44,262 nucleotides of DNA from Limisalsivibrio acetivorans (lineage in GTDB: Bacteria > Chrysiogenota > Deferribacteres > Deferribacterales > Geovibrionaceae). The position numbers were made by a program, and so were the translations under genes. The DNA lies in the NCBI RefSeq assembly GCF_000421105.1, contig NZ_ATWF01000001.1, positions 360,668 to 404,929 on the forward strand. The letters run 5' to 3'. The notes beneath the pieces were generated by a model, which saw nothing but the letters and a program-made list of their open reading frames with translations, was not told where the DNA came from and did no database searches. Position 1 is the first letter of the stretch. The number at the start of each line of letters is the position of its first letter. Of this stretch, positions 33,697-42,198 are shown piece by piece.

Positions 33697-34725
33697 TCAG
33701 TATGCCTCCACATCAGGATCCGTAACATCCTCCGGCCTTACTGAATGGCGGAAAACGTAATAAGTCCAAACCTGATAAGCGATAACAACAGGAACGAACA
33801 GAACAACAACTACTGTCATGATCGTAAGAGTATACTCGCTTGAAGAGGTGTTGAAGGCTGTAAGGCTGTAAGCAGGATCGATCTTCGATGGGAGAAGATT
33901 GGGGAAAAGCCCGATTACACCTGTGAAAGTAACCATAACTATGGTTAAGCATGATGCGATGAAAGCCAGGAAAGAGCTCTTCTTAAAGAGTATGCCCAGG
34001 GCTAGGAGTGCCGCCACTGCTATTACAGGAACGAGCAGGAATGCAGGCATATCAAAGAAGTTGTTGAAAAGCGGAGTTACGAAATATGTCATAACAAGGA
34101 AAAGTACCGCTATTACAACCGTTGCAATCCAAAGTTTGGGAACCAAAGCCTTCGCCCTTACCTGTAAATCCCCTTCTGTCTTCATGCTTAGCCAGAGTGC
34201 GCCGTGGGTAAGAAAGAGGGCTACAAAGAGCACGCCTGTGAGCAGCCCGTAGGGATTGAGGAGGCTGAAAAGGTTTCCTCTGTATACGTTGTTTGCATCA
34301 ATGAGAAGCCCCTCAAAGATGTTTCCAAATGCCACGCCGAATAGAAGAGCAGGTACAAAACTTCCAAGGAATATACAGGTATCCCATACTTTTTTCCATG
34401 TTTCGCTCTCCGCCTTTCCTCTGAATTCGAAGGCAACGCCTCTTATGATGAGACCGAAGAGGATCAGAAGAAGCGGTGTGTAGAGCCAGCTGAACATATA
34501 GGCGTATGTTGTTGGGAATGCCGCAAAAGTGGCACCGCCAGCTGTGATAAGCCATACTTCGTTACCATCCCATACAGGGCCCAGAGTGTTGATGATTATC
34601 CTTTTATCGGTGTCGTCCTTACCGAGGACGGGATGAAGCATTCCGGCACCGAAATCAAACCCGTCGAGCATAAAGTAGACCGCCCATAGCAGTCCCCAGA
34701 GTGCAAACCAGATTGTTTCTAACAT
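33697..34725 (-). CDS. cydB: Cytochrome bd oxidase subunit II
   Basis: 342 residues, about eight membrane segments, the usual size for bacterial CydB. Family sequence is plain from the N-terminus: WFALWGLLWAVYFMLDGFDFGAGMLHP, then GPVWDGNEVWLITAGGATFAAFP. It forms the quinol oxidase with CydA, reducing O2 to water with high affinity and supporting respiration or O2 protection at low oxygen. Its ATG shares one base with the cydA stop (TAATG), so translation is coupled. The stop lies 7 bp from a hairpin repeat module, which may serve as the transcript end. A small CydX-type subunit is not seen: only repeats follow. Confidence 0.96.
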   Translation of the reverse strand: MLETIWFALWGLLWAVYFMLDGFDFGAGMLHPVLGKDDTDKRIIINTLGPVWDGNEVWLITAGGATFAAFPTTYAYMFSWLYTPLLLILFGLIIRGVAFEFRGKAESETWKKVWDTCIFLGSFVPALLFGVAFGNIFEGLLIDANNVYRGNLFSLLNPYGLLTGVLFVALFLTHGALWLSMKTEGDLQVRAKALVPKLWIATVVIAVLFLVMTYFVTPLFNNFFDMPAFLLVPVIAVAALLALGILFKKSSFLAFIASCLTIVMVTFTGVIGLFPNLLPSKIDPAYSLTAFNTSSSEYTLTIMTVVVVLFVPVVIAYQVWTYYVFRHSVRPEDVTDPDVEAY

Positions 34726-36068
34726 TACTGCACCTCCCCTGCGGTCTGAGCGTTTTTAGGAGCTTCAGGACCTTTTCTGGCAAATTTAAAAAGAAGGTAT
34801 ATATCTACAACGCCAAGGGTTCCGTAGAAGACGAGGAAGCCGAGGAGCGAGAGGAATACCTGTGAAGTAGTTATATTAACCGATACCGCATCGGATGTTT
34901 TCATGAGTCCGTAAACGATCCAGGGCTGTCTGCCAACCTCTGCAACAATCCAGCCCACCTGTGCCGCAATATAGGGGAGTGGTATGGAATAGAGCAGAAC
35001 CCTTAGAAGGAGCGTCTTGTTCTCTATAACACCCTTTCTCGAATAGTAGTATGCAAGCACAGTGAGCAGAAGGAACAGTGTTCCAAGACCCACCATGATA
35101 CGGAAGCTGAAGAATGTCAGCCCCACAGGAGGACGTTCATCTTTTGGAATATCCTTAAGACCTGTCACCTCGGCATTGGGACTGTGATAAGCGAGTATGG
35201 ATGCGAGCTTGGGGAGGGGGAGTATTTCTACACTGTTGCGCTCGTTCTCAGAATCGGGTACTGCGAACATTATAACGGGAGCACCTTCCTGGGTTTCCCA
35301 TATAGATTCCATAGCGGCAAATTTTGAGGGCTGTGTTTTAGCAACCTCTGCAGCGTGGAAATCACCAATGAGAAATACTGCAAAAGCGGAAAGGAGACCG
35401 AATACCGAGGCTATCTTCATGGATTTTTTGAAGAGCTGTATCTCATTCTTCTTAAGGAGATGGTATGCGGATATTCCCATCACGAAGAATGCGCCTATCA
35501 CCCAGCCGCTGGATACGGTGTGGAAGAATTTAAGCCAGGCATAGGGTGAAAATATTACAGCAACGAAGTCTACGAGTTCTGCCCTTCCGTTGCGTAGCTC
35601 ATAGCCCACAGGATGCTGCATCCAGCCGTTTGCAATCAGAATCCATAGTGCTGAAAGGTTTGAACCGAGGGCAACCATCCAGATGGCGAAAAGGTGCGCC
35701 TTCTTTGATACCTTTTTCCAGCCGAAGATCCAGACACCGAGGAAAGTAGATTCAAGGAAAAATGCGACAGTAGCCTCGATGGCAAGGGGGGCTCCGAAGA
35801 TATCACCCACATACTTAGAGTATTCAGCCCAGTTCATACCAAACTGAAACTCAAGGGTTATACCGGTTACTACTCCGATGGCGAAGTTGATAAGAAAGAG
35901 TTTACCCCAGAATTTCGTCATTCTGAGATAGTCCTGGTCACCGGTTCTCACATAGATAGTCTGCATAATAGCAACAAGTATAACCAGGCCAAGGGTCAGC
36001 GGTACGAAAATAAAATGAAAACCCGCTGTCATTGCGAACTGAAGCCGCGATAGCATTAATGCGTCCAT
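34725..36068 (-). CDS. cydA: Cytochrome bd oxidase subunit I
   Basis: 447 residues, nine or so membrane segments. Heme-ligand His18 in AGFHFIFVPLTLG, GITLEFQFGMNW, and NGWMQHPVGYELRNGRAEL are all diagnostic. The Q-loop region (around GLKDIPKDERPPVGLTFFSFRIMVGLG) is short, so the enzyme is of the short-Q-loop class rather than the E. coli CydAB type. A GGAGG ribosome site precedes the ATG. First gene of cydAB. Upstream are a sigma-70-like promoter (36228-36257) and a palindrome TTGGACA-N5-TGTCCAA (36121-36139) that may bind the nearby Rrf2 regulator. Confidence 0.97.
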   Translation of the reverse strand: MDALMLSRLQFAMTAGFHFIFVPLTLGLVILVAIMQTIYVRTGDQDYLRMTKFWGKLFLINFAIGVVTGITLEFQFGMNWAEYSKYVGDIFGAPLAIEATVAFFLESTFLGVWIFGWKKVSKKAHLFAIWMVALGSNLSALWILIANGWMQHPVGYELRNGRAELVDFVAVIFSPYAWLKFFHTVSSGWVIGAFFVMGISAYHLLKKNEIQLFKKSMKIASVFGLLSAFAVFLIGDFHAAEVAKTQPSKFAAMESIWETQEGAPVIMFAVPDSENERNSVEILPLPKLASILAYHSPNAEVTGLKDIPKDERPPVGLTFFSFRIMVGLGTLFLLLTVLAYYYSRKGVIENKTLLLRVLLYSIPLPYIAAQVGWIVAEVGRQPWIVYGLMKTSDAVSVNITTSQVFLSLLGFLVFYGTLGVVDIYLLFKFARKGPEAPKNAQTAGEVQ

Positions 36069-36120
36069 ATATACCTCCTAAGGAATTAAATACCTGCTTC
36101 GACCATACTGCAACCAAAGT

Positions 36121-36139
36121 TTGGACAATTTGTGTCCAA
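36121..36139. promoter_or_regulatory. Palindromic operator upstream of cydA
   Basis: A perfect inverted repeat TTGGACA / TGTCCAA with 5-bp spacing, 52 bp before cydA. It does not match the FNR or Rex consensus. An Rrf2-type repressor is a plausible binder because such a gene lies 1.5 kb away; a partial match (TTTAGACAATT) occurs just upstream of that gene near 38130. Confidence 0.6.
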
Positions 36140-36227
36140 TTAAATGAACCAAAAAAACTTCTTCTTTCGATACAGCCCGCACACTGTAGTTTCAGATCTG
36201 TTTATCCGTTATTATTAACTTATCTAT

Positions 36228-36257
36228 TTTATACTATCCTTGTCTATTTTTTGTCAA
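36228..36257 (-). promoter_or_regulatory. Sigma-70-type promoter of cydAB
   Basis: On the minus strand TTGACA (36257-36252), 18-bp spacer, TATAAA (36233-36228). The start near 36221 gives a leader of about 150 nt containing the palindrome. Confidence 0.65.
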
Positions 36258-36459
36258 GACTAATTGTACCTTTTTACTCTTATTATAACATGCAGATATA
36301 TTGAACTTTTTATCCTAGTCAAGAAGTATGAATTGATGGGGTTTATGCGTATTGTATACAGTATGCATTGAATGACTCTGTAAACCGGTGTCGATTATTG
36401 ATTTATCCAATGCCGTAATGGTTACTAATTGGCTGATCAGCGGGGGGAACCCTGGTCTT

Positions 36460-36601
36460 AATTTATCTGGGAAATTCATCCTCCTGAGAATTTCCCTGCC
36501 GCTATGCTCGGCAAAGCCTTCGCTTCGCTTACTTCCGGCTACATAAATTGAAAACAATTCAATTTAGTTGCGCCTTCAGGGCTTCCATACTTGGAAGCCT
36601 G
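36460..36601 (-). repeat. Multi-hairpin module type I, copy 3 (inverted)
   Basis: Read on the minus strand: X is GGCTTCCA / TGGAAGCC with the core altered to AGTA (36580-36599), linker CTGAAGGCGCAAC, Y AAATTGAA / TTCAATTT, GTAGCCGGAAGT, Z AAGCGAAGCGAAGGCTTTGCC, and W GGGAAATTC / GAATTTCCC (36469-36496), then AGATAAATT. The interval 36316-36459 to its left holds nothing I recognise. Confidence 0.8.
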
Positions 36602-36741
36602 TTACGTAACAACCTCAAATGTATGATTAGCATAAGCTTTCATGGATGAAAGCTGCTTGCGTAAGTGAGAGGAAGTCTCTTTCTTCGAACGGCAGAATAA
36701 TTTCCATGGATGGAAAATTATTCAGATAGATAAAGGAGTTT
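36580..36741 (+). repeat. Multi-hairpin module type II, copy 1
   Basis: Shares hairpin X with the inverted type I copy. It continues with GTATGATTAGCATA, the hairpin AGCTTTCAT / ATGAAAGCT around GG (36635-36654), the linker GCTTGCGTAAGTGAGA, then AATAATTTCCAT / ATGGAAAATTATT around GG (36696-36722) and CAGATAGATAAAGGAG. The following ~75 bp contain a G/A-rich hairpin (CCTAAGGGGAAAGTTTTCCC). Confidence 0.82.
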
Positions 36742-36817
36742 TTAAGGGGATCCTAAGGGGAAAGTTTTCCCTAAAAATTTATCCTTAGTCTTATTCTTTA
36801 CATAATCACATCCAAAA

Positions 36818-37225
36818 TTAGTCACTAATCTCTTTGTCTTGCGCTTTCGCGCCCCATACTTTTTAAAAAAGTATGCAAAACTATTCCCTCATGGTTTTAC
36901 ATCCCCCATTGTTACTCATTTATTATCATAAATTCGTAAGTGATGGGGGTACCCTCATTTCACTCTTTTTCCACCTGAAATTTTGCTAATGCTGAGGAGT
37001 GTAACCGCATATCATACGTGAAAGTATTCAATATTTAGGATTACCTCGTCTGTCATATGCGGCCAAAACTTCCAGGCGGTTCCAAAAGAGCTTATTCGGC
37101 TGTAAAACATTCGGGGAAGATTAAGAGCGTTTGTGACAAAACTAGTTGTTGGCTACTAGTAACCACCTAACTGAAAAACCTCTTCACATCACACGTTGTT
37201 TTCTCTTGAGTGTAAACGTTATAGC
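36818..37225 (+). repeat. 408-bp direct repeat, copy 1
   Basis: From TTAGTCACTAA to GTAAACGTTATAGC. The second copy (41749-42156) has the same length and is roughly 90% identical by eye, with no net insertion or deletion. It contains GCGCTTTCGCGC and CATACTTTTT / AAAAAGTATG hairpins. No convincing gene is present: a minus-strand frame open in copy 2 is closed early here. The middle (about 37050-37140) is the best conserved part. Confidence 0.85.
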
Positions 37226-37230
37226 TACCG

Positions 37231-37373
37231 ATTAAATCTATGGAATTTCCCATCCATGGAAATTCCATTGTTGTTCAAGCGGGGGAACCCCACTCTCTCG
37301 TACTTCCGGCTACATCAGACCAGCAAAGCTGTTCTTCCTTTCGCCTTCAAGGCTTCCATCCATGGAAGCCTGT
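37231..37373 (-). repeat. Multi-hairpin module type I, copy 4 (inverted)
   Basis: Read on the minus strand: X GGCTTCCAT / ATGGAAGCC around GG (37351-37370), linker TTGAAGGCGAAAGG, Y AGAACAGC / GCTGGTCT around TTT, GTAGCCGGAAGT, Z with AGTGGGG / CCCCCGCTT, and W ATGGAATTTCCAT / ATGGGAAATTCCAT (37240-37268), then AGATTTAATC. Z has new arms but sits in the same frame of linkers as copy 2. Confidence 0.82.
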
Positions 37374-37514
37374 TGAGTAGCAACCATATTTGTATGATTA
37401 GCATAAGCTTTCATGGATGAAAGCTGCTTGCGTAAGTGAGAAGGAAGTCTCTTTCTTCGAACGGCAGAATAATTTCCATGGATGGAAAATTATTCAGATA
37501 GATAAAGGAGTTTT
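37351..37514 (+). repeat. Multi-hairpin module type II, copy 2
   Basis: A near-identical second copy of the 36580 module, 771 bp downstream. Again it shares X with an inverted type I copy. Hairpins at 37406-37425 (AGCTTTCAT / ATGAAAGCT) and 37468-37494 (AATAATTTCCAT / ATGGAAAATTATT). Confidence 0.85.
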
Positions 37515-37515
37515 T

Positions 37516-37561
37516 GAGGGGTGCGGGGAACTTTGTTCCCTAAAAAGTTCCCTGCGATCTT
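37516..37561 (+). repeat. 46-bp G-rich hairpin repeat, copy 1
   Basis: GAGGGGTGCGGGGAAC, then CTTTGTTCCC and TAAAAAGTTCCC, ending TGCGATCTT. GGAAC/GTTCC and GGAACTTT/AAAGTTCC pairings compete. It recurs at 41680-41724, there directly in front of the 408-bp repeat. Confidence 0.75.
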
Positions 37562-37571
37562 AGGTTTACTA

Positions 37572-37665
37572 ATCTATGGAAGCCTTTTGCATTTCAACCT
37601 TGCTTGTATGATTAGCATAAGCTTTCATGGACGAAAGCTCGCTTGCGTAAGTGAGAAGGAAGATT
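37572..37665 (+). repeat. Multi-hairpin module type II, copy 3 (partial)
   Basis: Starts in the middle of X (ATGGAAGCC), keeps GTATGATTAGCATA and the hairpin AGCTTTCAT / ACGAAAGCT (37620-37639, one core base changed), and is cut after AAGGAAG. It abuts the rrf2 stop. Confidence 0.75.
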
Positions 37666-37670
37666 CTCAA

Positions 37671-38108
37671 TCACCCCTTCAGCCAAAGGGCAGAGAATGG
37701 AGCCTCCTGAGCCATGCCTTTGAGGTCTGCTATACTTGTTTGAGCTAGGTCGGAGTAAAACTTCTCAAAAGCGTTTTTTACGATAACCAGTATGGCGCAT
37801 CCCGGAACGGCATCGCAATCCCTCTGCTCATACTGACATGCAACGGTGGATTCTCCGTCCTCGAAGATCCGGAATATATCCGCAAAGGTTATATCGGAAG
37901 CATCACGGCCAAGGGTATACCCTCCCTTCACGCCGGGAGTTGCGCTAACAATCCCTTCCCGGCTGAGATCCTGCATAACCTTCGCCAGATATGTCTTTGA
38001 TATATTCTGACGCTGGGCCAGCTCCTCAAGCTGAACAGCATCCCTTTCTTTATATGCTAAATATAAAACAGTATGTAGAGCATACTCAGTTTTCTTGGAC
38101 ATCCTCAT
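37671..38108 (-). CDS. Rrf2-family transcriptional regulator, probable Fe-S sensor
   Basis: 145 residues from the ATG at 38108 (AAGAGG 9 bp upstream). A TTG at 38138 is less likely. The N-terminal winged helix is typical (KKTEYALHTVLYLA, LEELAQRQNISKTYLAKVMQDLSREGIV, PGVKGGYTLGR). Three cysteines in CQYEQRDC and DAVPGC (spacing C-x6-C-x5-C) are placed like the cluster ligands of IscR/NsrR, so it may sense iron-sulfur state, NO or O2. The target is unknown; the palindrome before cydA is a candidate. No isc/suf genes adjoin. Divergent from the gph operon. The 3' end lies at the edge of the hairpin repeats. Confidence 0.88.
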   Translation of the reverse strand: MRMSKKTEYALHTVLYLAYKERDAVQLEELAQRQNISKTYLAKVMQDLSREGIVSATPGVKGGYTLGRDASDITFADIFRIFEDGESTVACQYEQRDCDAVPGCAILVIVKNAFEKFYSDLAQTSIADLKGMAQEAPFSALWLKG

Positions 38109-38213
38109 ATTCCGCACCCTCTTGAGGAATTTAGACAATTATTTAATTTATTTCAAGTTTTAGTATCCATCCATACCTGATATAATCGTTAAAAAATTCA
38201 AGGATTGGCAAAA

Positions 38214-38849
38214 ATGGTAGAAACCGCTGTATTCGATCTGGACGGCACCGTCCTAGATACCCTTAACGATATCCACGAATCGCTCATGGAAACCCTTGAG
38301 CTGAACGGTCGACCCACATTTGATATAGATGTAACAGCAGGCTATGTGGGCAACGGGTTGCCAAAGCTTCTGGAAAGAGCAGTGGGTAAAGAGTATTACA
38401 CCGAAGAACTATTGGAACACTTCAGGGATGTGTACAACCGCAGAATGGTTGAGACAACAACCTATTACTCCGGTGTAGAAGAGATGCTTTCCGTTCTGAA
38501 AAGCATGGGAATCCGGCTCATTGTCCTCTCAAATAAGGCCCGCATTTTCACAGACGGGATCATTACAGGTCTTGGTGCCGACAGGTACTTCGATGCCTGG
38601 TACGGTGGAGACAGCTTCCCAGAGAAAAAGCCCTCCCCACTCCCCTTACAGGTCATAATGCGGCGCTTCGCTTCCCCCATCGAGAAAACGGTGATTATCG
38701 GCGATAATTACACCGATATTGAATCGGGGCACGCCGCCGGGGTAAAAACTTGCTTTTGCGAATACGGATATGGTAAACTCGCCTCCGTCGAGCCGGATTA
38801 CAGGGCATCTAAACCCAGCGATATTACATTATTTGTGAGGGATTTATGA
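38214..38849 (+). CDS. HAD-superfamily phosphatase (Gph-like)
   Basis: 211 residues from the ATG at 38214; the TTG at 38205 sits on the AAGGAT ribosome site. HAD motifs: I, FDLDGTVLDT with Asp8 and Asp10; II, VLSNKA; III, the Lys region EKKPSP; IV, IIGDNYTDI. The cap lies between motif I and II, as in phosphoglycolate phosphatases, which clear 2-phosphoglycolate. Substrate specificity cannot be read from sequence, and pyrophosphatase or nucleotidase activity is possible. A TATAAT at 38180-38185 may be its -10. It overlaps mtaD by ATGA, so the two are translationally coupled. Confidence 0.85.
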   Translation: MVETAVFDLDGTVLDTLNDIHESLMETLELNGRPTFDIDVTAGYVGNGLPKLLERAVGKEYYTEELLEHFRDVYNRRMVETTTYYSGVEEMLSVLKSMGIRLIVLSNKARIFTDGIITGLGADRYFDAWYGGDSFPEKKPSPLPLQVIMRRFASPIEKTVIIGDNYTDIESGHAAGVKTCFCEYGYGKLASVEPDYRASKPSDITLFVRDL

Positions 38850-40135
38850 ACAAGATTGCCGTATTTGCCGATTTTATTCATTACGACAGCCGCATAGAGG
38901 AAAACAAGTATCTCCTTATTGATGGAGAAATCATAGAAGGACTGGCAGATAAGGCCCCCGATGGGTACGATATTAAAGAGAAGAAGAACGCAGCAATATT
39001 CCCTGCACTGATCAACACCCATACCCACCTTCCTATGTCCATATTCAGAGGGATGGCCGATGACCTGCCTCTCATGGACTGGCTCCAGAATCATATATGG
39101 CCGGCCGAAACAAAGTGGCTCTCCGATGAGTTCGTTCATGATGCCACCCTCCTCTCATGCATGGAGATGATACGATGCGGAACATCCACTGCCTTTGATA
39201 TGTATTTCTTCTCAGGAGAAATTGCATCTGCCCTTTCCATGACGGGTCTCAAGGGTGTGGTAGGCGTTGGTGTACTGGATTTCCCAACAAAGTTTGCCAA
39301 CAACGCCGATGAGTACATCAAGAAAGCTTCGGACCTTTACCACAGATACAAGGAACATCCGGATATCGATGTTTCCCTCTGTCCCCATGCGCCCTATACA
39401 GTGAGCCCTGAAAACTATCTTAAATGCGTTGATTTCTGCGGAAAGCACGACCTTGTTCTGCATACACACCTTGCAGAGACCGCCTTTGAGATAGGGCAGA
39501 TAAAAGAGAAATACGGCAAAACACCCGTTGAAATAATGAACGAATCCGGCGCATTCGATATACGCTCCATCTTCGCCCACTGCGTTCATCTTACAGATGA
39601 AGAGATTGAACTAATGGGGGAGAAGAACGTAAATATCGCCCCCTGCACAGAGAGCAACCTTAAGCTTGTCAGCGGTTTTGCACCCCTTAAAAAGCTTATG
39701 GATGCTGGGGCAAACCTCACCATAGCCACGGACGGTGCCGCCAGCAATAACGATATAGACATGATCGGCGAGATGGCCACCACCGCAAAGGTGCATAAGG
39801 CGGTTAACCATGATGCAACGGCTTTCAGCGCAGAGACTGTTCTCAAAATGGCAACATCAAACGCCGCAAAGGGATTAGGACTTGGAAATACTGGCGAGCT
39901 GAAAGAGGGCTATAAGGCAGACTTCTTCGTGCTCAGCTTCGAGGATGCCGGAGTAACCCCTGTTTACAACCCGGTTTCCCATCTCGTCTATTCCGCAGGA
40001 AGGCATGATGTTACAGACACATATGTGAAAGGCAAACCGCTCATGGAGAACAGGCAGATCCTTGTGGCAGATGAGGAAGAGATTAAAAACAAAGCCCGCA
40101 GATGGGCAAAAAAGATAAAGGAAAGTAAGAACTGA
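38846..40135 (+). CDS. mtaD: 5-methylthioadenosine/S-adenosylhomocysteine deaminase (amidohydrolase)
   Basis: 429 residues. Metal-dependent amidohydrolase fold: [24 protein letters not shown] near the N-terminus, [28 protein letters not shown] and the late Asp in [14 protein letters not shown]. MDWLxxxIWPAE and SNNDIDM are typical of the MtaD/Atz group that deaminates adenosine moieties of MTA or SAH to the inosyl compounds, part of methyl-cycle recycling. Placement between gph and purB in a coupled operon (ATGA and TGATG overlaps) fits purine salvage, as the product can feed inosine metabolism. Other aminohydrolase substrates are not excluded. Confidence 0.88.
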   Translation: MNKIAVFADFIHYDSRIEENKYLLIDGEIIEGLADKAPDGYDIKEKKNAAIFPALINTHTHLPMSIFRGMADDLPLMDWLQNHIWPAETKWLSDEFVHDATLLSCMEMIRCGTSTAFDMYFFSGEIASALSMTGLKGVVGVGVLDFPTKFANNADEYIKKASDLYHRYKEHPDIDVSLCPHAPYTVSPENYLKCVDFCGKHDLVLHTHLAETAFEIGQIKEKYGKTPVEIMNESGAFDIRSIFAHCVHLTDEEIELMGEKNVNIAPCTESNLKLVSGFAPLKKLMDAGANLTIATDGAASNNDIDMIGEMATTAKVHKAVNHDATAFSAETVLKMATSNAAKGLGLGNTGELKEGYKADFFVLSFEDAGVTPVYNPVSHLVYSAGRHDVTDTYVKGKPLMENRQILVADEEEIKNKARRWAKKIKESKN

Positions 40136-41568
40136 TGGATCCCAAAACCTATTCAAACCCTCTTAACGAAAGATACGCTAGCGAGGAGATGCTTTATATC
40201 TTCTCACCCCACAAGAAATTCACCACATGGCGCAAGCTCTGGATAGCTCTGGCAGAATCTGAGAAGGAGCTGGGGCTTGAGATAACAGATGAGCAGATCT
40301 CCGAGATGAAGGATAACATCGAGAACATCGATTTCGATTACGCCAAGGAGATGGAACGCAAGTTCCGCCACGATGTTATGGCCCATGTACACACCTACGG
40401 CAAGGCGTGCCCCAAGGCTATGCCTATCATACACCTCGGGGCAACCAGTGCGTATGTTGGTGATAACACGGATGTAATCGTTCTTCGTGAGGGGATGCAG
40501 GTTATCAGGCGAAAGCTTGCCGCTGTAATGAACAACCTGGCCCGCTTTGCGATGGAACATAAATCCATGCCTGCCCTCGGTTTCACCCATTTCCAACCCG
40601 CCCAGCTTACCACGGTGGGCAAACGTGCCTGTCTTTGGCTACAGGATATGATGCTTGATTTCGAAGCCCTAGATTTCGCCATAGACAACATACGATTCAG
40701 GGGCGTTAAGGGAACCACAGGAACCCAGGCAAGCTTTCTCCACCTTTTCGGCGGCGACCACGACAAGGTCCGCATGCTGGACAGGCTTGTCACCGATAAG
40801 ATGGGGTTCGACAAGTTTCTCACCATCACAGGGCAGACATACACCAGAAAGCAGGATACAAGGGTGCTTTCCGCCCTCGCTTCCGTTGCCGAAACCGCCC
40901 ATAAGATGGCCACCGACATCAGGCTCCTTGCCAACCTCAAGGAGGTCGAAGAGCCCTTTGAGAAGAACCAGATAGGCTCCAGCGCCATGGCGTATAAAAG
41001 AAACCCCATGCGAAGCGAGCGTGTCTGCTCACTTGCAAGGCATGTAATAACTCTCTCCATGAACCCCTACATGACCCACTCCACGCAGTGGTTTGAGCGT
41101 ACCCTTGATGATTCCGCTAACCGTAGAATATCAAACTCAGAGGCGTTCCTTACCCTCGATGCGATACTCGAACTGCTGTACAATATCACCGACGGAATGG
41201 TCGTTTACGAAAAGATGATCCACAAGCGTGTTATGGAGGAGCTCCCCTTCATGGCAACGGAGAATATCATCATGGAATCGGTAAAACGTGGCGGAGATAG
41301 ACAGGAGCTCCACGAGATCGTGCGCCAGTGCTCCATGGAAGCTGCAAAACAGGTTAAGATGGAAGGATTAGAAAACGACCTTTTGGACAGACTTGCCGCC
41401 CATGAGGATGTTCCTCTCACAAAAGATGAAATAGACGAATTGCTCGACCCTGTCAAATTTGTCGGCCGTGCACCGGAGCAAACAACTGAGTTCATAAATG
41501 AAGAGGTCAAACCCGTCCTCGAATGCTTTAAGGATGAACTCAAGCTCGATGTGGATATAAAGGTATAG
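40135..41568 (+). CDS. purB: Adenylosuccinate lyase
   Basis: 477 residues. It cleaves SAICAR to AICAR and adenylosuccinate to AMP in purine synthesis. Fumarase/aspartase superfamily signatures: [16 protein letters not shown], a catalytic-His region in [16 protein letters not shown] and the flexible signature loop [15 protein letters not shown]. Length matches the longer PurB class (about 475 residues). The ATG overlaps the mtaD stop (TGATG). Third and last gene of the operon; a 10-bp-stem hairpin follows 10 bp after the stop. Confidence 0.96.
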   Translation: MDPKTYSNPLNERYASEEMLYIFSPHKKFTTWRKLWIALAESEKELGLEITDEQISEMKDNIENIDFDYAKEMERKFRHDVMAHVHTYGKACPKAMPIIHLGATSAYVGDNTDVIVLREGMQVIRRKLAAVMNNLARFAMEHKSMPALGFTHFQPAQLTTVGKRACLWLQDMMLDFEALDFAIDNIRFRGVKGTTGTQASFLHLFGGDHDKVRMLDRLVTDKMGFDKFLTITGQTYTRKQDTRVLSALASVAETAHKMATDIRLLANLKEVEEPFEKNQIGSSAMAYKRNPMRSERVCSLARHVITLSMNPYMTHSTQWFERTLDDSANRRISNSEAFLTLDAILELLYNITDGMVVYEKMIHKRVMEELPFMATENIIMESVKRGGDRQELHEIVRQCSMEAAKQVKMEGLENDLLDRLAAHEDVPLTKDEIDELLDPVKFVGRAPEQTTEFINEEVKPVLECFKDELKLDVDIKV

Positions 41569-41577
41569 GGATTATGA

Positions 41578-41613
41578 CTAAGGGGAAATCTCTAAGGGAA
41601 ACCTTCCCCTTAG
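41578..41613 (+). terminator. Hairpin after purB, possible terminator
   Basis: CTAAGGGGAA (41578-41587) pairs with TTCCCCTTAG (41604-41613), a perfect 10-bp stem, but no T run follows directly. A second hairpin TGCTTATG / CATAAGCA lies at 41628-41651. These could be terminators or further members of the intergenic hairpin set. Confidence 0.5.
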
Positions 41614-41679
41614 AATCCCCTTTATTTTGCTTATGCAAAACTACATAAGCATTTAGAAATCTCCTCAAAATGTTTTTTT

Positions 41680-41724
41680 GAGGGGTGCGGGGAACTTTGT
41701 TCCTAAAAAGTTCCCTGCGATCTT
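41680..41724 (+). repeat. G-rich hairpin repeat, copy 2
   Basis: The same as 37516-37561 apart from a missing C. Here it lies 24 bp before the 408-bp repeat; in the other tract it lies after the repeat and a type II module, so the order is rearranged. Confidence 0.75.
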
Positions 41725-41748
41725 TTTCTTTCACACTTATATTCGTAA

Positions 41749-42156
41749 TTAGTCACTAACTTATTTGTTTTGCGCTTTCGCGCCACATACTTTTTAGAAA
41801 AGTATGCAAAACTATTCCCTCAGGGTTTTCCAGCCGCCATTGTTACTCATTTATTATCATAAATTCGTAATAGATCGTGGTTCCCTCATTTCACTCTTTT
41901 TCCACCTGAAGTTTTGCTGATGCTGAGGAGTGTAACCGCACTTCATATATTTAAGATGTTCAACATTTAAGATTAACTCATCTATCATGTGCGGCCAAAA
42001 CTTCCGGGCGGTTCCAAAAGAGCTTATTCGGCTGTAAAACATTCGGGGAAGATTAAGAGCGTTTGTGACAAAACTGGTTATGGGCTACTAGTAGCCATCT
42101 AACTGGAAAACCTCTTCACGTCTCACGTTGTTTTCTCTTGAGCGTAAACGTTATAG
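41749..42156 (+). repeat. 408-bp direct repeat, copy 2
   Basis: Same length, orientation and ends as 36818-37225. A minus-strand frame of 61 codons (41857-42042) is open here but closed by a stop in copy 1, and most differences between copies within it change the residue, so coding is not supported. The repeat is followed by a type I module, as in copy 1, but here that module is in the opposite orientation. Confidence 0.85.
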
Positions 42157-42198
42157 CCAACTTGATTCAATTCTGACGATGAAGGTTTATGAGTAAAC

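Noticed and set aside
36228-36257. FNR or Rex box at cydA
   Set aside because: No TTGAT-N4-ATCAA or TTGTGA-type palindrome was found; the only palindrome is TTGGACA-N5-TGTCCAA.
33411-37665. CRISPR array
   Set aside because: Repeats are palindromic, spaced irregularly, inverted among themselves and differ in their arms. There are no unique spacers of constant length and no cas genes.
37521-37748. Short plus-strand frames across the hairpin repeats (also 36315-36557 minus, 37196-37420 plus, 42123-42390 minus)
   Set aside because: They run through palindromes and into flanking genes; no ribosome sites and no conserved product.
41857-42042. 61-codon minus-strand gene in the 408-bp repeat
   Set aside because: The equivalent frame in the other copy is closed by an early stop, and differences between copies are mostly residue-changing.
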